A DNA stretch of 64,000 nt from Aedes albopictus (lineage: Eukaryota; Arthropoda; Insecta; Diptera; Culicidae): assembly GCF_035046485.1 (NCBI RefSeq), contig NC_085137.1, positions 496,494,772 to 496,558,771 of the forward strand, given 5' to 3'. Within the stretch, counting starts at the first letter, position 1. Each line of letters opens with the position of its first letter. Below are positions 10,796 through 23,400 of the stretch, piece by piece. The position numbers and the translations under genes were made by a program. Below the pieces are notes generated by a model, which saw only the letters and a program-made list of their open reading frames with translations, was not told the DNA's origin and did no database searches.

Positions 10796-11421
10796 CCAAA
10801 TCATAAGAAATTCAGAAAAGTGGTACAACTTTTTTACACGGAACTGCATCTATAGTATAAAGTTTTTCATTTCGTTTCTTCTATCTTATAGTCTACTAGT
10901 CTACTAGCTCAAATAAATACTCACCCGAACGCGGACGTGTCCACTGTCGTGACGTCCGCGCACCACCTTGATATACACTAAACGGTACTATAGCGTTACC
11001 TTTTACGAACCCTCGTTCCTCCGTTTTTGTTTGTTTATAAATAAATAATAATGAGTGACTTTTTCCCTACTATTACTCACAGGCAAACAAAAAATTATAA
11101 CATAAAAACGACTTTAAAACTTTCAACATGATCATATATAAATAGAGCCGCGTTACTCGCATTGCACGTGTAGGTAGTGGGGGGTAAGGTACTTTCACGC
11201 TGCGAATACTGGGATGCTCTGCTCTGCTCTCTCTATGTTTCGTGTACGGATTCCGCTGCAAAGCTACATGGTACTTATAAAGGACTGCACTGCAATATGT
11301 TCGATTTTTTTTTCTTATTTGGTGGTTGGGAGGTTGGTGGTAGATTTTTGAAATCTCATTCGACTTGTTGCCGTTGCTGTTGCTGCTGCGACTCATTCTC
11401 ACCCACGGCAAGCTTCGTAGT
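10796..11421 (-). other. Probable 3' UTR of the protease gene, with a GC stem-loop
   Basis: Sequence immediately downstream (minus sense) of the stop codon at 11422-11424. It contains CAG/CAA-rich sequence next to the stop and, at about 10930-10961, two perfect inverted 9-mers CGCGGACGT and ACGTCCGCG around a short loop. No transposon ends were seen. Assignment as UTR rests on position only. Confidence 0.45.
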
Positions 11422-11472
11422 TTAGTTCTTCGGTGAGACCGTTATCAGCTTATGCGGCGTGACTGGCGATAT
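11422..11472 (-). CDS. Protease exon 6: short C-terminal exon
   Basis: Sixteen codons plus stop ([16 protein letters not shown]) after a good acceptor (CTTCCATTGCAG). The phase agrees with exon 5, whose read-through past the donor would otherwise end after 15 unrelated residues. The exon is 4.7 kb from exon 5. It is accepted because of splice-site quality, phase and the unusually gene-like peptide, but without transcript evidence. Confidence 0.7.
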   Translation of the reverse strand: MSPVTPHKLITVSPKN

Positions 11473-14400
11473 CTGCAATGGAAGAGTAGAAGTGATGTTA
11501 TCTTGAAATTTACGGTACTATAATTTTGAAACCGGTTCGGATTGCTATTGTCTTGTTTAATCTACTGGCTTAATCCAGATAAGCTACTGTGATTTTTTTA
11601 CACAGCCCGACTGAAAATATACATTTTTCTGACTCATAACTCCACCGTTAAAAATATCTCGTTTAATATTTTCTGAGTTTCTTGATTAATATTGCTAAAA
11701 AATATCACTTTACTTCAATCAATCCACTTGTACGTGGTACATCGTTCGAACTCATGTTGATTAGAAAAATGAATTGTTAACGGCATACGTAAGAATGAGT
11801 CATATTGGTGAGCTTGTTTCATGAAAATGTTTCAACACACCAAATAAACTAATGAAAGAGTTTCCAATTCCGTATTTTTTTTATTTATTTTGTAGTGGCT
11901 CTACAAAGTAAGGTCATCCTCAGTTTGCAGCAATTTGATCTCCTATATCACAGTCTGATTAAATAAAAAAACAACTCATGCAACTTTTGTAATGATGAAA
12001 ATAAGTGAAATATTATGTTGTTAATTCTATCACCGTGGAAGAGTTTCTGGAAGAAATCCTGAAGGATTTCAGATAGATTTTTAAGATTAGCTCTGCCGTC
12101 ATTTTTGAGCGAATGTTAGGTAAAAAAAATGTGTTAATAACTCCTAATGGTTCACAGTACACTAATTCCTCTATAGAAGCCACCATACTTAAATTGCTAG
12201 AATAATTCAACAGACAATAGGAAGCAATCAGTGAAGTACTAGATTGAAAGTAGTGAGCTGGATTTTTGTATGGTGAGATGATCAATTCTCCATTTCTGCA
12301 ATGAAATGGCGCAAACAGCGTGGGTTATATGATTTATTGACTAATTTGATGCTGTTTGAGCAAAAGTTTGGGGACTGTGTTGTTGAAGTTGCAAGAAATA
12401 AATAATACAACAATGCAGTTACCCAAACTTTTGCTCAAACAGCATCAAATTAGTCAAGAAATCATATAACCCACGCTGTTTGCGCCATTTCATTGCAGAA
12501 ATGGAGAATTGATCATCTCACCATACAAAAATCCAGCTCACTACTTTCAATCTAGTACTTCACTGGTTGCTTCCTATTTCTATCGTTAATATTGCCGAAC
12601 CGTGGTACCACATTTGGGCCTGTCGATAAACTATGTAGATTCTTACTGTCACCACTCGCATAACAGTCATTTTTGATGTCTTATCACTATTGAGTTAACG
12701 TTTTGAATAGTAATAGAAAATGTTGTATGAACAAAAGTCTACAAGGGTTTGTGATGGCCAAAAATAAATCTATATAGTTTAAGGACAGCGCACTTCCTGG
12801 AAAGAATGAAGTAAGGTGATTAGGTAAAACCCCTCTGAAACGTCTACTGAAGCATCCAGAAATCTCCGAAAACGACTCCACATCCCCACTGAAACAACAC
12901 AAAACACCTCAAAATGTTTTGAAACGCCTGCGAAAACCTTTTAAAACTTCCTTGAAAACCCCCAGAAACATCTTGGAAACATATTCTCTCAGAACATCTC
13001 CAAAATGTCTTTGAAAACAGAATAAAGCACTAGGAAACTACCTTTAACCCTTTGAAGATGGATGGGTCACATTACCCCAGCCGAGAATACCGATCTTTAC
13101 AAACGTGTTTTAGACCAGCGAAGTTGCTTTCAGAAAGGCGAAAATATCGTCTCCAAAGGGTTAAATTTACTTGGAATCTAGCCTGGAATACTCTGAAACC
13201 ACTGGAAACACCTTCAGGTATCACCTTTGAGCAACTCCTGATACTCGATTGAAAACCCCTTGGAATGCATTGGAACGCCAACACTTTCTGAAGCCCGTAT
13301 CCTGAAACCACTTCCAAACACCTCTGAATCCACATCTAACCCCCTGAAACCATTGGCGTAGCTAGCCTAGGCCCCTTTTCCAACCTTGACTTCCTCGTGC
13401 TTGTTTAGGAGAGGGAGTAAGAAAAAAGAAAAAGCTAGCTACGCCAATGCCTGAAACGCCTTGATACCTCTCTTGAAGCCCCTTGAAACTCTCTTGTAAG
13501 CCCCATAAAAACCTCTGAGAGCCCTGAAAGCCCATCAAAACCCCCTAAAATACACTCAGAAATTGCCCTGAAACCTATCGAAACATCCTCTGAAGCATCC
13601 TGAAACCTCCGGATAGAACTTCAAAACCACCCGAAACGGCTTGAAATACCTTAAAACATCTCTAAAGATCTCTTGAAACTACCTTGAAGGACCCTAAAAC
13701 CCTTGCACCTGTAAAACGGCTTGAAACTTCAACTAAATTCGCTGGATTTCCAGGGTTTTTCTGTTTTAAAAGAAATTCATCGAAAGTTCCAGAATTTTTT
13801 CAGGCAGTGGACAGCCTTAATATGAAACGAGCTCATCATCATCATCTGAAAACGACTTTTTGCGACCATTGCGTCGATTGCGTAAAGAAAACACTACAGA
13901 AACAAAACACTACGAATCAAACAATACCAAATTAAATCCAACAACAGCGGCCTTCGACATCAACTTGACCACACCATGCCAGATGAACTAATCCGATACG
14001 CCTGGTTTAGACGCCTGGTTTTGAAACGAGCATCTGACTTGAAAACTGCTCAAAAATGTGCAATCCAATGGAACGATGTGTTTAGACTGAGCAAATAACT
14101 TGAGTGTCCAATGCTCTTGAACGCATCTCAGTTGGAGCTCGTGCAGTGCGTAAGCAAACTGAATTGAATTCATCTCGCTTGACAGATGACTTGAATTCAA
14201 CTCAAATGAATCGCGAGTTTAGACGGGGCATGTGGGATGATTTCGTTTGACTTGAATGAAAAAGTTCAACATGTTCAACTTTCGCTCAAGTCAAGAGAGT
14301 TGCTCAAGTGAGATGCGTGGGATGGGGGTGTTTACACGCTTAATTCGCATTGAATTTGGCACTTTCCATAGACTTGAATCAAGTCACTTGCACCGTGTAA

Positions 14401-17400
14401 ACCAGGCATTACAAAAAAATCGTGCCTTCTAATTACAAGTTTTTCCATCAGTATTCCACTCGGGATTCCTCCAAGAAATTCTTAGCGTTTTTTTTTTTAA
14501 TTTGTTCCAGCACTCCTCCAGGAGGTTCTTGTGGGATTCCTAGGGAGTTCTTGATGAGACTCTTCCGGTACTTTATTTAGGATTCCTTCAGATCCTTCTT
14601 TTGCGATTCCTAAAAGGTTCCATCTCAGATTCCTCCAGAAACTCCTGTCGGAGGAAAACCAGGAACATGCTAAGATATTTCCTCAAACAAATTCTATAGG
14701 AACTTCATAAGGAATGCCATAAATAAAAACTGCAGGAGAAATTTCTCAAAATATTCCCTAATAAACTGTCATTAGAAACATCTGAAAGAATTCCAAAATG
14801 AACTTCGGGAGGAATTCTAGAAGGATCTGCAGGAGCTCCAAACGGAACTGTTGGAGGATCCAAAAAAAGAGTTCCTAGATGAATCCGAGATCTGACAGAA
14901 TTGTAGGCGAACTTCCCGTAACTATCCCGGTAAAAGTTCCCAAATGAATCCCGGAAAAGATGTTCCCGAAGAATTTCCTAAAGAAATTTCAGAAGCAATT
15001 CCTAACAGAAGCCTAGAAGAAATTCCCAGAATTCATGAAGCAATCCATAAATTAATCAGTAAAAGAATCCCGGGAGGTGCTCCTTGAAGAATCCCGGAGA
15101 AGTTTTTGGAGGAACACTGAGAGAAGTTCTTGTATAAGATTCCTGGAAGGATTTTAGAAAGAATTGCTGAAGAAATCACAGAAGGAACGCCGGGAGGAAC
15201 CTGGCATGAAATTTCTTTGGAAGGAGTTTCTGTAGGGATATTGGAAGGAATTCCGGAAGAAATCCCGGGTTTAAATTGTCCGGAATTCCTAGGCATATCT
15301 TCCATGAATACCTTATGCTAGTAACAAAAATCTGAAGGAATTCCAAAAGACACTGTTGGAAGAATCTACGATGGAATTTCTTGAGGATTCCCAGAACTCC
15401 TTGGGAAATTCTGGAAGAAATCCCTTGAATTCCCAAAATAATCTCTGAAGGAATCTCAGTAAGGATGAGGAACTCATGCAAAAATACTGGAATAATCCTA
15501 GAAGGAATTCCTGAAGGAATCACGGAATTAATTTCTATAGAAATTTTGGAAAGAATGTTGAAGGAATTTAGGAACTCCTGAAGTGGGTAATCTCAGAAAG
15601 TATTTCTTGAGAAATCCCAGAAAAATTCTCTGGAAGAATCTCGGGAATACTTCCTGAAGAAATCCTGGCAAGAGCTCTTGAAGGAATGCCAGACAAAACC
15701 TCTTTAGAAATCTTAGAAGAAATTAGGAATAGCAGAAGAAGAATCTGGAAGAGGAATCCTAAATAAAGCCCCGGAAGAGTCTCATCAAGAACTCCCTAGG
15801 AATACAACAAGAAACTCCTCGAGGAGTCCTAAAACAAATTTGTAAGGAAACCGCGAAGAATTTTTAGGAGGAATCCCAGGTGGAATGCCAGTGATATCCT
15901 GGAAGAGTGCCACCGTGCCGTCTTCAAATCATAAATCAGCACACTTTCCCACGCTCGTGAACTCCATGTTTTAAATTTAAATAAAACTAAACCACCCATG
16001 ACAAGCTACAAAATTCTTCTGAGTCCGAAAGCTCGTTGAAAGTCCGAATCGTAAACAACAAGACCACGAAAAGTCAAAGAATTAAAAAAAATATCTAAAC
16101 AACCGCGGTATGCAGTGCCCTATGGCATCCCACCCGTTACACCTGTGAACAATATGCACCGTAAAACCCTGAACTATAATAAACACTCACCCACAGCGCC
16201 CGGCTGTTCCCCATCATGTCGTCCGAATCGTCATCGTCGTCGTCGTCGTCGCCCAGCATGATCCGGTCCAGCCCGGCGGCGTGCGACTGCTGATCGATGA
16301 ACAGCAACGTATCCTTGCTGCACGTGTTGGCCCCTCGGATCATCGACACGGCATCCTGCGGTTCGAAGCTGGATTTGTACGCCGTAAACGAGGACGGCCG
16401 GTGATGGTTGTGGTGATGGTGGCCCCAGAGAATCTCCGGGAAATGCGAATGCGAGCGCGACTGCTGGGTTGGCAACGAGAAGCGACTGCTGGAGTCGGAC
16501 GGCGATTTGGGCGTGGTGCTACCGCTCGTATCGTCCGACTGCTCCGAGGTCGTTGGTTCCGTGGAACGTCGCAGTTCTGGCGAGGAAGGTTCATCCGTTA
16601 GGGTTTTGATGGAACCTTCCTTGGAGGCATCAGCTTCGGGTGTGTGTTCCTCGATAGGGGAGTTTACCGGGTCCTCTGTGATGGAGGACGGGTTATCCGA
16701 AGGCTCATCGGATTTTGGACTGTCTATGTTCTGAGGTTCCACTTCCACGGTTGTTTGCACTGTTGCAAATTCTACACTGGGTTCTTTAGGCATTTTGTTG
16801 TCACTCGATTCACTTTCACTCTCGGAATGTATGGTGGCAGTTTCTTCGATTTCCGCCTTTATTGGAATCGCCTGCACTTCCGGTTTTGCAGTAATAGACG
16901 TTGTAGTCGGGGTAACAGTCGCAGGAGGAGCTGATTTAGGAGGATCTACCTTTGGCTTGGATTCATTGGTAATACCCAGTGGAGCCGCGGAAATTCTCGA
17001 TACCCAATGATCGTTTCCGGAGCTCGAACTCGTTCCGGAACATTCCGACCCGTCGATTTTCCGTCTTTGGTAGAAAAGTATGTAAGCCTCATTGTTGACA
17101 ATCTCTTCTTGAATGCGTTCGTTGGGGACCTGTGCCACGCGTTGATCATCGAATTTGTACCACTGGTGGTCGTAAGGATTCTTACACGCAGCAGTATAGT
17201 GGCCAGTTTCCAGAGTGTCGCCCTGGTGATAGCAAACCGCATAAAGATCATAACGATTGTCCATATGTAGGGAGTTTTGATTGTAGTGATTTGAGGAATG
17301 TTTTGTATATCGATTGGTAGTTTTTCGCCAGGGACTCCAATTGTCATCGGCTCCGTTAGTACCGGAGGATGCTTCCGTATTGGAATCCCTCGCCAGATGG

Positions 17401-20400
17401 GGCGACATATCGAAGCCGGTCAAGGGAAACTTCACCAATGTTGTTAATTTGGCCGCCTGAGGTCCGCGCAACTGTTGCTGCCGGAAACGCTTGAAATGGA
17501 TTACCATAATATCCGGAAGTGACCACAGCCCTAGCGTTTTCACCACCGGAAGATACTTCTGGCAGTGAGGACACCTCCAAGCATCTTCCGCGCTGAGCGT
17601 TTCCGCTTTGGTGTAATGTTCTAGGCACTGCTCCAAGGTCAGAGACGAACTGCCCGGAATCTTCTCTTTCATCTGGCTGACACTTTCGTGTTCCACGAAA
17701 GGGTCCGTCATATCACTAAAGAACCGCTCCGGATTAGTCCACTCAATTAAAAGTTTCACATGTGCCGGGCCGGCATCGGTTGGTAGCACCGACAGTGCCA
17801 AATCAATCATCTCCGTAAACAACGGATGCTCTACGTTGGACTCCAGGTAGGTATCCGCATCACACGAAGGATCCTGCAATCGCACCTTGAACATTTCCTG
17901 CATAGGGGTACTGAACGCAAATACTTCCGATTTTAAAATACTCGCCATTTCCTTCAACAGCAACTTCTGCAACTCCACATACGAAACATCCCTATTGACC
18001 ACTATACAAAACGGAGTTCCGAACCGCCGTATTTCACCACTCCCGACATCCCTCCGTCCATTAGTAATACACAGCACGATTTGGGTCATTCCTTCCGCAA
18101 CCGGTGGACTTTCTATACAATAAACCGTCGAACCGTCATCCCCAACCGATGACACCAAATGCGAATCACAGTACACCCGATTGAAGCCCCCGTCGCAAAC
18201 CTCCGCCAGTATCATCCGGTCCACGGCGATCCCCGTGTCGGCGTGCAGTTGCTCCCTCAGCACCATCACCGGTGACCCATGCGGTACCCCCAGGCCCAGC
18301 TGAACCTGCTTCGGTTGCTGCGAGGCGTAGATCACCCGCACAAAAACCGGTTGCAGCGTCAACTGCGGCAGCTGCACCGAAATGCAGTGGAACGGGTCGA
18401 AGGTATTGCTCTGCTTATGGCACCGGGGACAGGTTAGCGACGACCGAAACTGGGCCTGAAAGACGGCCTGCACGAACGAACTGTTGCAGCGGATGTGGTT
18501 GGCTAGGGTTTCGGCGGCGATCACCTCGTCCGAGCGGCCGTAGTTGTTCTGGAATTGAAGGGAACGAAAAAAGAGTGTAAGAATTATAACATTACATTAC
18601 TTGAAGGCTGTTCTTCCAGGAGTTACATTGGGAATTCATAACGGTGTTTTTTGTTGAGCGTTTTTTCATAAGTTCCTGCAAGTCTGTCTAGAAGTTTCTT
18701 CTGGAATTCCTCCAAGACGTTCAAGATTTTAGTCAGAAAATTCTTCAAGGAATCTTCCTAAAGTTCTTTCAGGAAATTCTCCAGAAGTTCCTTCGGAATA
18801 TTTTTGAGCAATTCCCAAAGTAGGTTATGGTGGAAAGATATTCCTGAAAAGAAACTCCCGGACTGAAACAACTAACAAAAAAACTCTTGGAGAAGTTACC
18901 GATAGAACTCATAGTGCAATTTCCCGAAAAAAACTCTTGGAGGAATTTACGAAAAAACTCATTGGAAAATTCCCGACAGAACTCCTAAAGCATTTTCTGG
19001 AGGAATTCTAGAGATAATTTTTTAGGATTTTTTTTTTGAGGAAACTCCTAAAGCAATTTGCGATTGATCCTTCAAGAATTTCCGATAAAACTTCTGGAAC
19101 AGATTGCCGAATGAACTCCTGGAGTAATTCCCAATCCAACTCTAGGGTTCCCAATGGAACTCCTGGAGGAGTTATTGAATGAATTTCCAGAAGGAATCGT
19201 TAATGCTACATCTGAAGAAATTTCCAATGGAACACTTGGATAACTTCCTATTTTATATAATGAGGAACTGGCAATAGGACTTCTGAAAATATTCCCAATT
19301 AAATTCATGGAGAGATTCCTAATAGACTCCTGAAATTCATTAAGGAACCCGTAGAAAAAAAATCCAATGCTATTCTTAGAGGAATTGCCCATGCAAATCC
19401 TTGAGGAAATCCCTTTGGAACTCTCAAATAAACTCCCTAGTGGCATTCAAAGTAGGTCAAAGTAGGAATCCCACCATCTCAAAGATATTCCTGAAAAAAA
19501 CCTCCCGGACGTGGTCCTGGAGGAGTTGCCGATAGAACTCATAGTGCAATTTTCCGAAAAAACTCTTGGAGAAATTCCCTCAAAAACTCATTGGAAAATT
19601 CCCGACAGAACTCCTAAAGCAATTTCTGAGTGAATTCTAGATATAATTTTTAGAGAAATTTTTGAAGAAACTCCAAAAGCAATTTGCGATGGATCCTTCA
19701 AGAATTTCCGGTAAAACTTCTGGAAAATCGAAATAAAACTATTAGTGAAATTCCTAATGGAACACACGGAGAAATTATTAATTATATTGCTGGAAAAATT
19801 GCAATCAAAAAACTTGGAGCAATTCCCGTTGGAAATCCAGAAGAGTATTTCATACAAACCCCTGGAGGAATCCCCGAAAAAGTCCAAGAGTAATTGCCGA
19901 TTGAACTCCTGAAGCAATTCCCAATTCAACTCTAGGAGGGAATCCCCAATGAAACTCCTGGAGGAATTCTTGAATGAATTTCCTGAAGGAATCGCTAATG
20001 CTACATCTGAAGAAATTTCCAATGGAACACTTGGATAAACTTCATATAATATATGGAGGAACTGGCAATAGGACTTCTGGAGATATTCCCAACGTAAGTC
20101 ATGGAGATTCCTAATAGACTCCTGGAATTCCTTAAGGAACCCGTAGACAAAGTTTCAATGAAATTCTTAGAGGAATTACCTATGCAAATCCTTTGAGGAA
20201 ATCCCTTTGGAACTCGTAATAGAAACTCTCAAAGAAACTCCCTAGTGGCATTCAAAGTGCAATTCCTGGAGAAAATCCTGCAGGACTTCCCAATGGCTCT
20301 TTTGAATTCATTTCAAAAAGATTCCTGGAGGAATTAATGAAGGAAGTCCTTTCAAAATTTGCGATAAAACTCTTGGGGAAATTATCGTGCGAACTCCTGG

Positions 20401-23400
20401 AAGATCATAAATGAAATTCTTGAAAAAAAAACTCGCCAATGGAATTCCTAGTAGAATTCCTGAATAGATTTCCAATAGAACTTTCGCAGGCACAATGCTG
20501 CTTTTGAAGATTAGGTATCAAAAGAAATCCAAGAAAAAATGTTGATAGAACTCCTGGAGAAATTCTCGAAGAAACTCCTGATAAGATTCCCAAAAGAGCT
20601 CTTGGAGGAATCTCCGAAGGAATACCGGGATGATTTTAAAGAAACTCCTGGAGTAATTGTGGAAGAAACTCCTCAAGAAATTCTGAAAGATACTTCTGAT
20701 TTCCAAAAGAACTCATGCAGATATTCTCAAAGAAGCTTCTGAATTATTTTCCAAAAGAACTCCTGAAGTTAAAGTTATATCATGTAAGGTTAAAAATATA
20801 TCATGTAAGAAATTCTAGAGAAATTGCCGATGTATTTTCTGCAGGAATCTGCTATAGAAATCATGGGATAACTCCCGGCCCATATAGCCGAGGCGGTAAA
20901 CGCACGGGTATTCAGCATGACCATGCTGAGGGTGACGGGTTCGATTCCCGGTCGGTCCAGGATCTTTTCGTAAAGGAAATTCCCTTGACTTCCTTGGGCA
21001 TAGAGTATCTTCGTGCCTGCCACACGATATACACATGCAAAATGGTCATTGGCAGAGGAAGCTCTCAGTTAACAACTGTGGAAGTGCTCATTGAACACTA
21101 AGCTGAGAAGCAGGCTTTGTCCCAGTGAGGACGTTACGCCAAGAAGAGGAGGAGGAGGAGGGATAACTCCCGAAGGAACTCCAGGAGACATTCCTGAAGG
21201 AATTTCTAGAAAAACTTCCGAGGAAATTTCAATGGAACATCTGAAGAAATTTACAAAGGAAATTCTACTGGAACCTCCCCAAAAACTCCTGTGGAGTTTT
21301 TAAGGAACTCCTGAAACTCCTCCCTTGGAGAGATTCTCGAAGAAATTTTTGAAAGAATTCCCAATGAAATTCTTTGGAACGACTGGAGGAATTCCCGATG
21401 GAACTCATGGAGGAATTCCCGAAAAAACTCCTGAGGGATTTTCCAAGAAAATTCCAAGAAATTCTTAAAAAGTTAAAAAAATATATCATGTAAGAAATTC
21501 TAGAGCAATTGCCGATGTATTTTCTGCAGGAATCTCCTATAGAAATGCTGGGATAATTCCCGAAGGAATTCCAGGAGAAATTTCTGAAGGAATTTCTAGA
21601 GAAACTTTTGAGAAACTTTGAATGGATCATCTGGAGAAATTTACAGATGAACTTTTACTGAAAATTCTGGAAAAATTCCTGTGGAATTTTTAAGGAACTC
21701 CTAAAGTAATTGCTGAAAAAAGCCTTGGAGAGATTCTCGAAGAAAGTTTTGAAAGAATTCCCAATGAAATTCGTTGGAACGACTGGAGGAATTTCCGAAA
21801 AAGCTCCTGAAAGATTTCCCAAGAAAATTTTGAAATAATTATTTAAAGAACTCTTGGAGAAATTCTTAAAAAGTTGAAAGTTTTATTGAAAGATCTAGAG
21901 CAATTGCCGATGTATTTTCTGCAGGAATCTCCTATAGAAATGCTGGGATAATTCTCGAAGGAATTCCAGGAGAAATTCCTGAAGGAACTTGTAGAGAAAC
22001 TTTCGAAGAAATTTTAATGTAACATCTGGAGAAATTTACAAAGGAACTTTTACTGGAATCTCCCAAAAAAACTCATGTGGAATTTTTAAGGAACTTCTGA
22101 AGTAATTGTTGGAGGAACCCTTGGAGAAATTCTCGAAGATTTTTTTTTGAAAGAATTCCCAATGAAATTCGCTGGAACGACTGGAGGAATTACCGATGGA
22201 ATTCATGGAGAAATTCCCGAAAAAACTCCTGAGGGATTTTCCAAGAAAATTTTGAAATAATTATTTAAAGAACTCTTGGAGAGAAATTCTTAAAAAGTTG
22301 AAAAAATATATCATGTAAGAAATTCTAGAGCAATTGCCGATGTATTTTTTGCAGGAATCTTCTATAGAAACGCTGGGAAAATTCCCGTAGGAACTCCAGG
22401 AGAAATTCCTGAAGGAGCTTCTAGAGAAACTTTCGAGGAAATTTCAATATAACATCTGGAGAAATTTACAAAGGAACTTTTACAGGAATCTCCCAAAAAA
22501 AATCCTGTGGAATTTTTAAGGAACTTCTGAAGTAATTTTTGAAGGAATTCTTGGAGAAATTCTCGAACAAACTTTTGAAAGAATTCCCAATGAAATTCGT
22601 TGGAACGACTGGAGAGATTCCCGGTGAAATCCCTGAAGAAATTACCGATGGAACTCCTGAAGGAACAACTGGAGGAATTCCCGATGGAACTCTGGAGGAA
22701 TCCCAAAAAAAAACTCCTGATGGATTTTCCAAGAGAATTTTGAAATAATTATTCAAGGAACTCCTGGAGAAATTCTCGAGAGAACAAGAAAACTTTGAAA
22801 GAACTGTTGGAGAAATTCTCGTAGAAACTTTCTCAAGAATTTCCGAAGGAACTTCTGGAGGAATTTTAGATGAAACCCCTAAAGGAATGGAGTCTCGATG
22901 GACTCTCCCGGATGAATTTCCATTGGAACTCCTGGAGTAATTCCCAATTGAATTCCTGGAGGAAATCCTAATGAAACTTAGGGAAAAAATTACAATGGAA
23001 CTCCTGCAGGAGTTCCCCATGGATTTCGTGGAGAAATTTCCGATGGGGGATTCTTTAAGAAACTTCTTAAATAACTGTTGAAGGAACTACTGAATAAATT
23101 CCCGATTTTTTTTAAATCCTGTAAGTACTCCTGGTATTCTTGAAGAAATTTCCTTCTTCTAAAAAGAAATTACTTAACGACCTGTTGAAGAAATTTTTGA
23201 AGAATCTCCTGGAAGAATTCCAGCAGGAGTTTCTGGAGAAACTGCGATGGAAACCCTGGAGGTATCCCAAATGGAACTCCTGGAGGAATTTCCGGACGAA
23301 TTCTCGATGGAGCTCCTGCAGGAATTAAATCCTGGCGAAATTCCCGATGGAACTTTTGGAGAAATTTCCAAAGAAATGCCTGGGAGATGTTTCAAGGAAA

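Larger units (their letters stand above)
12790..13690 (+). repeat. Degenerate CCTTGAAAC-type short-unit repeat
   Basis: About 0.9 kb in which CCTTGAAAC, CCTGAAAC and CCCCTGAAAC recur every 10 to 25 bp with variable spacing. It is distinct from the GGAATTC minisatellite. Two MITEs (13048-13160, 13351-13449) interrupt it. A small patch of the same type occurs at 36195-36305. Confidence 0.75.

Noticed and set aside
10415..10849. Overlapping 121- and 124-codon frames on opposite strands
   Set aside because: They are the two arms of one inverted repeat read in both directions.
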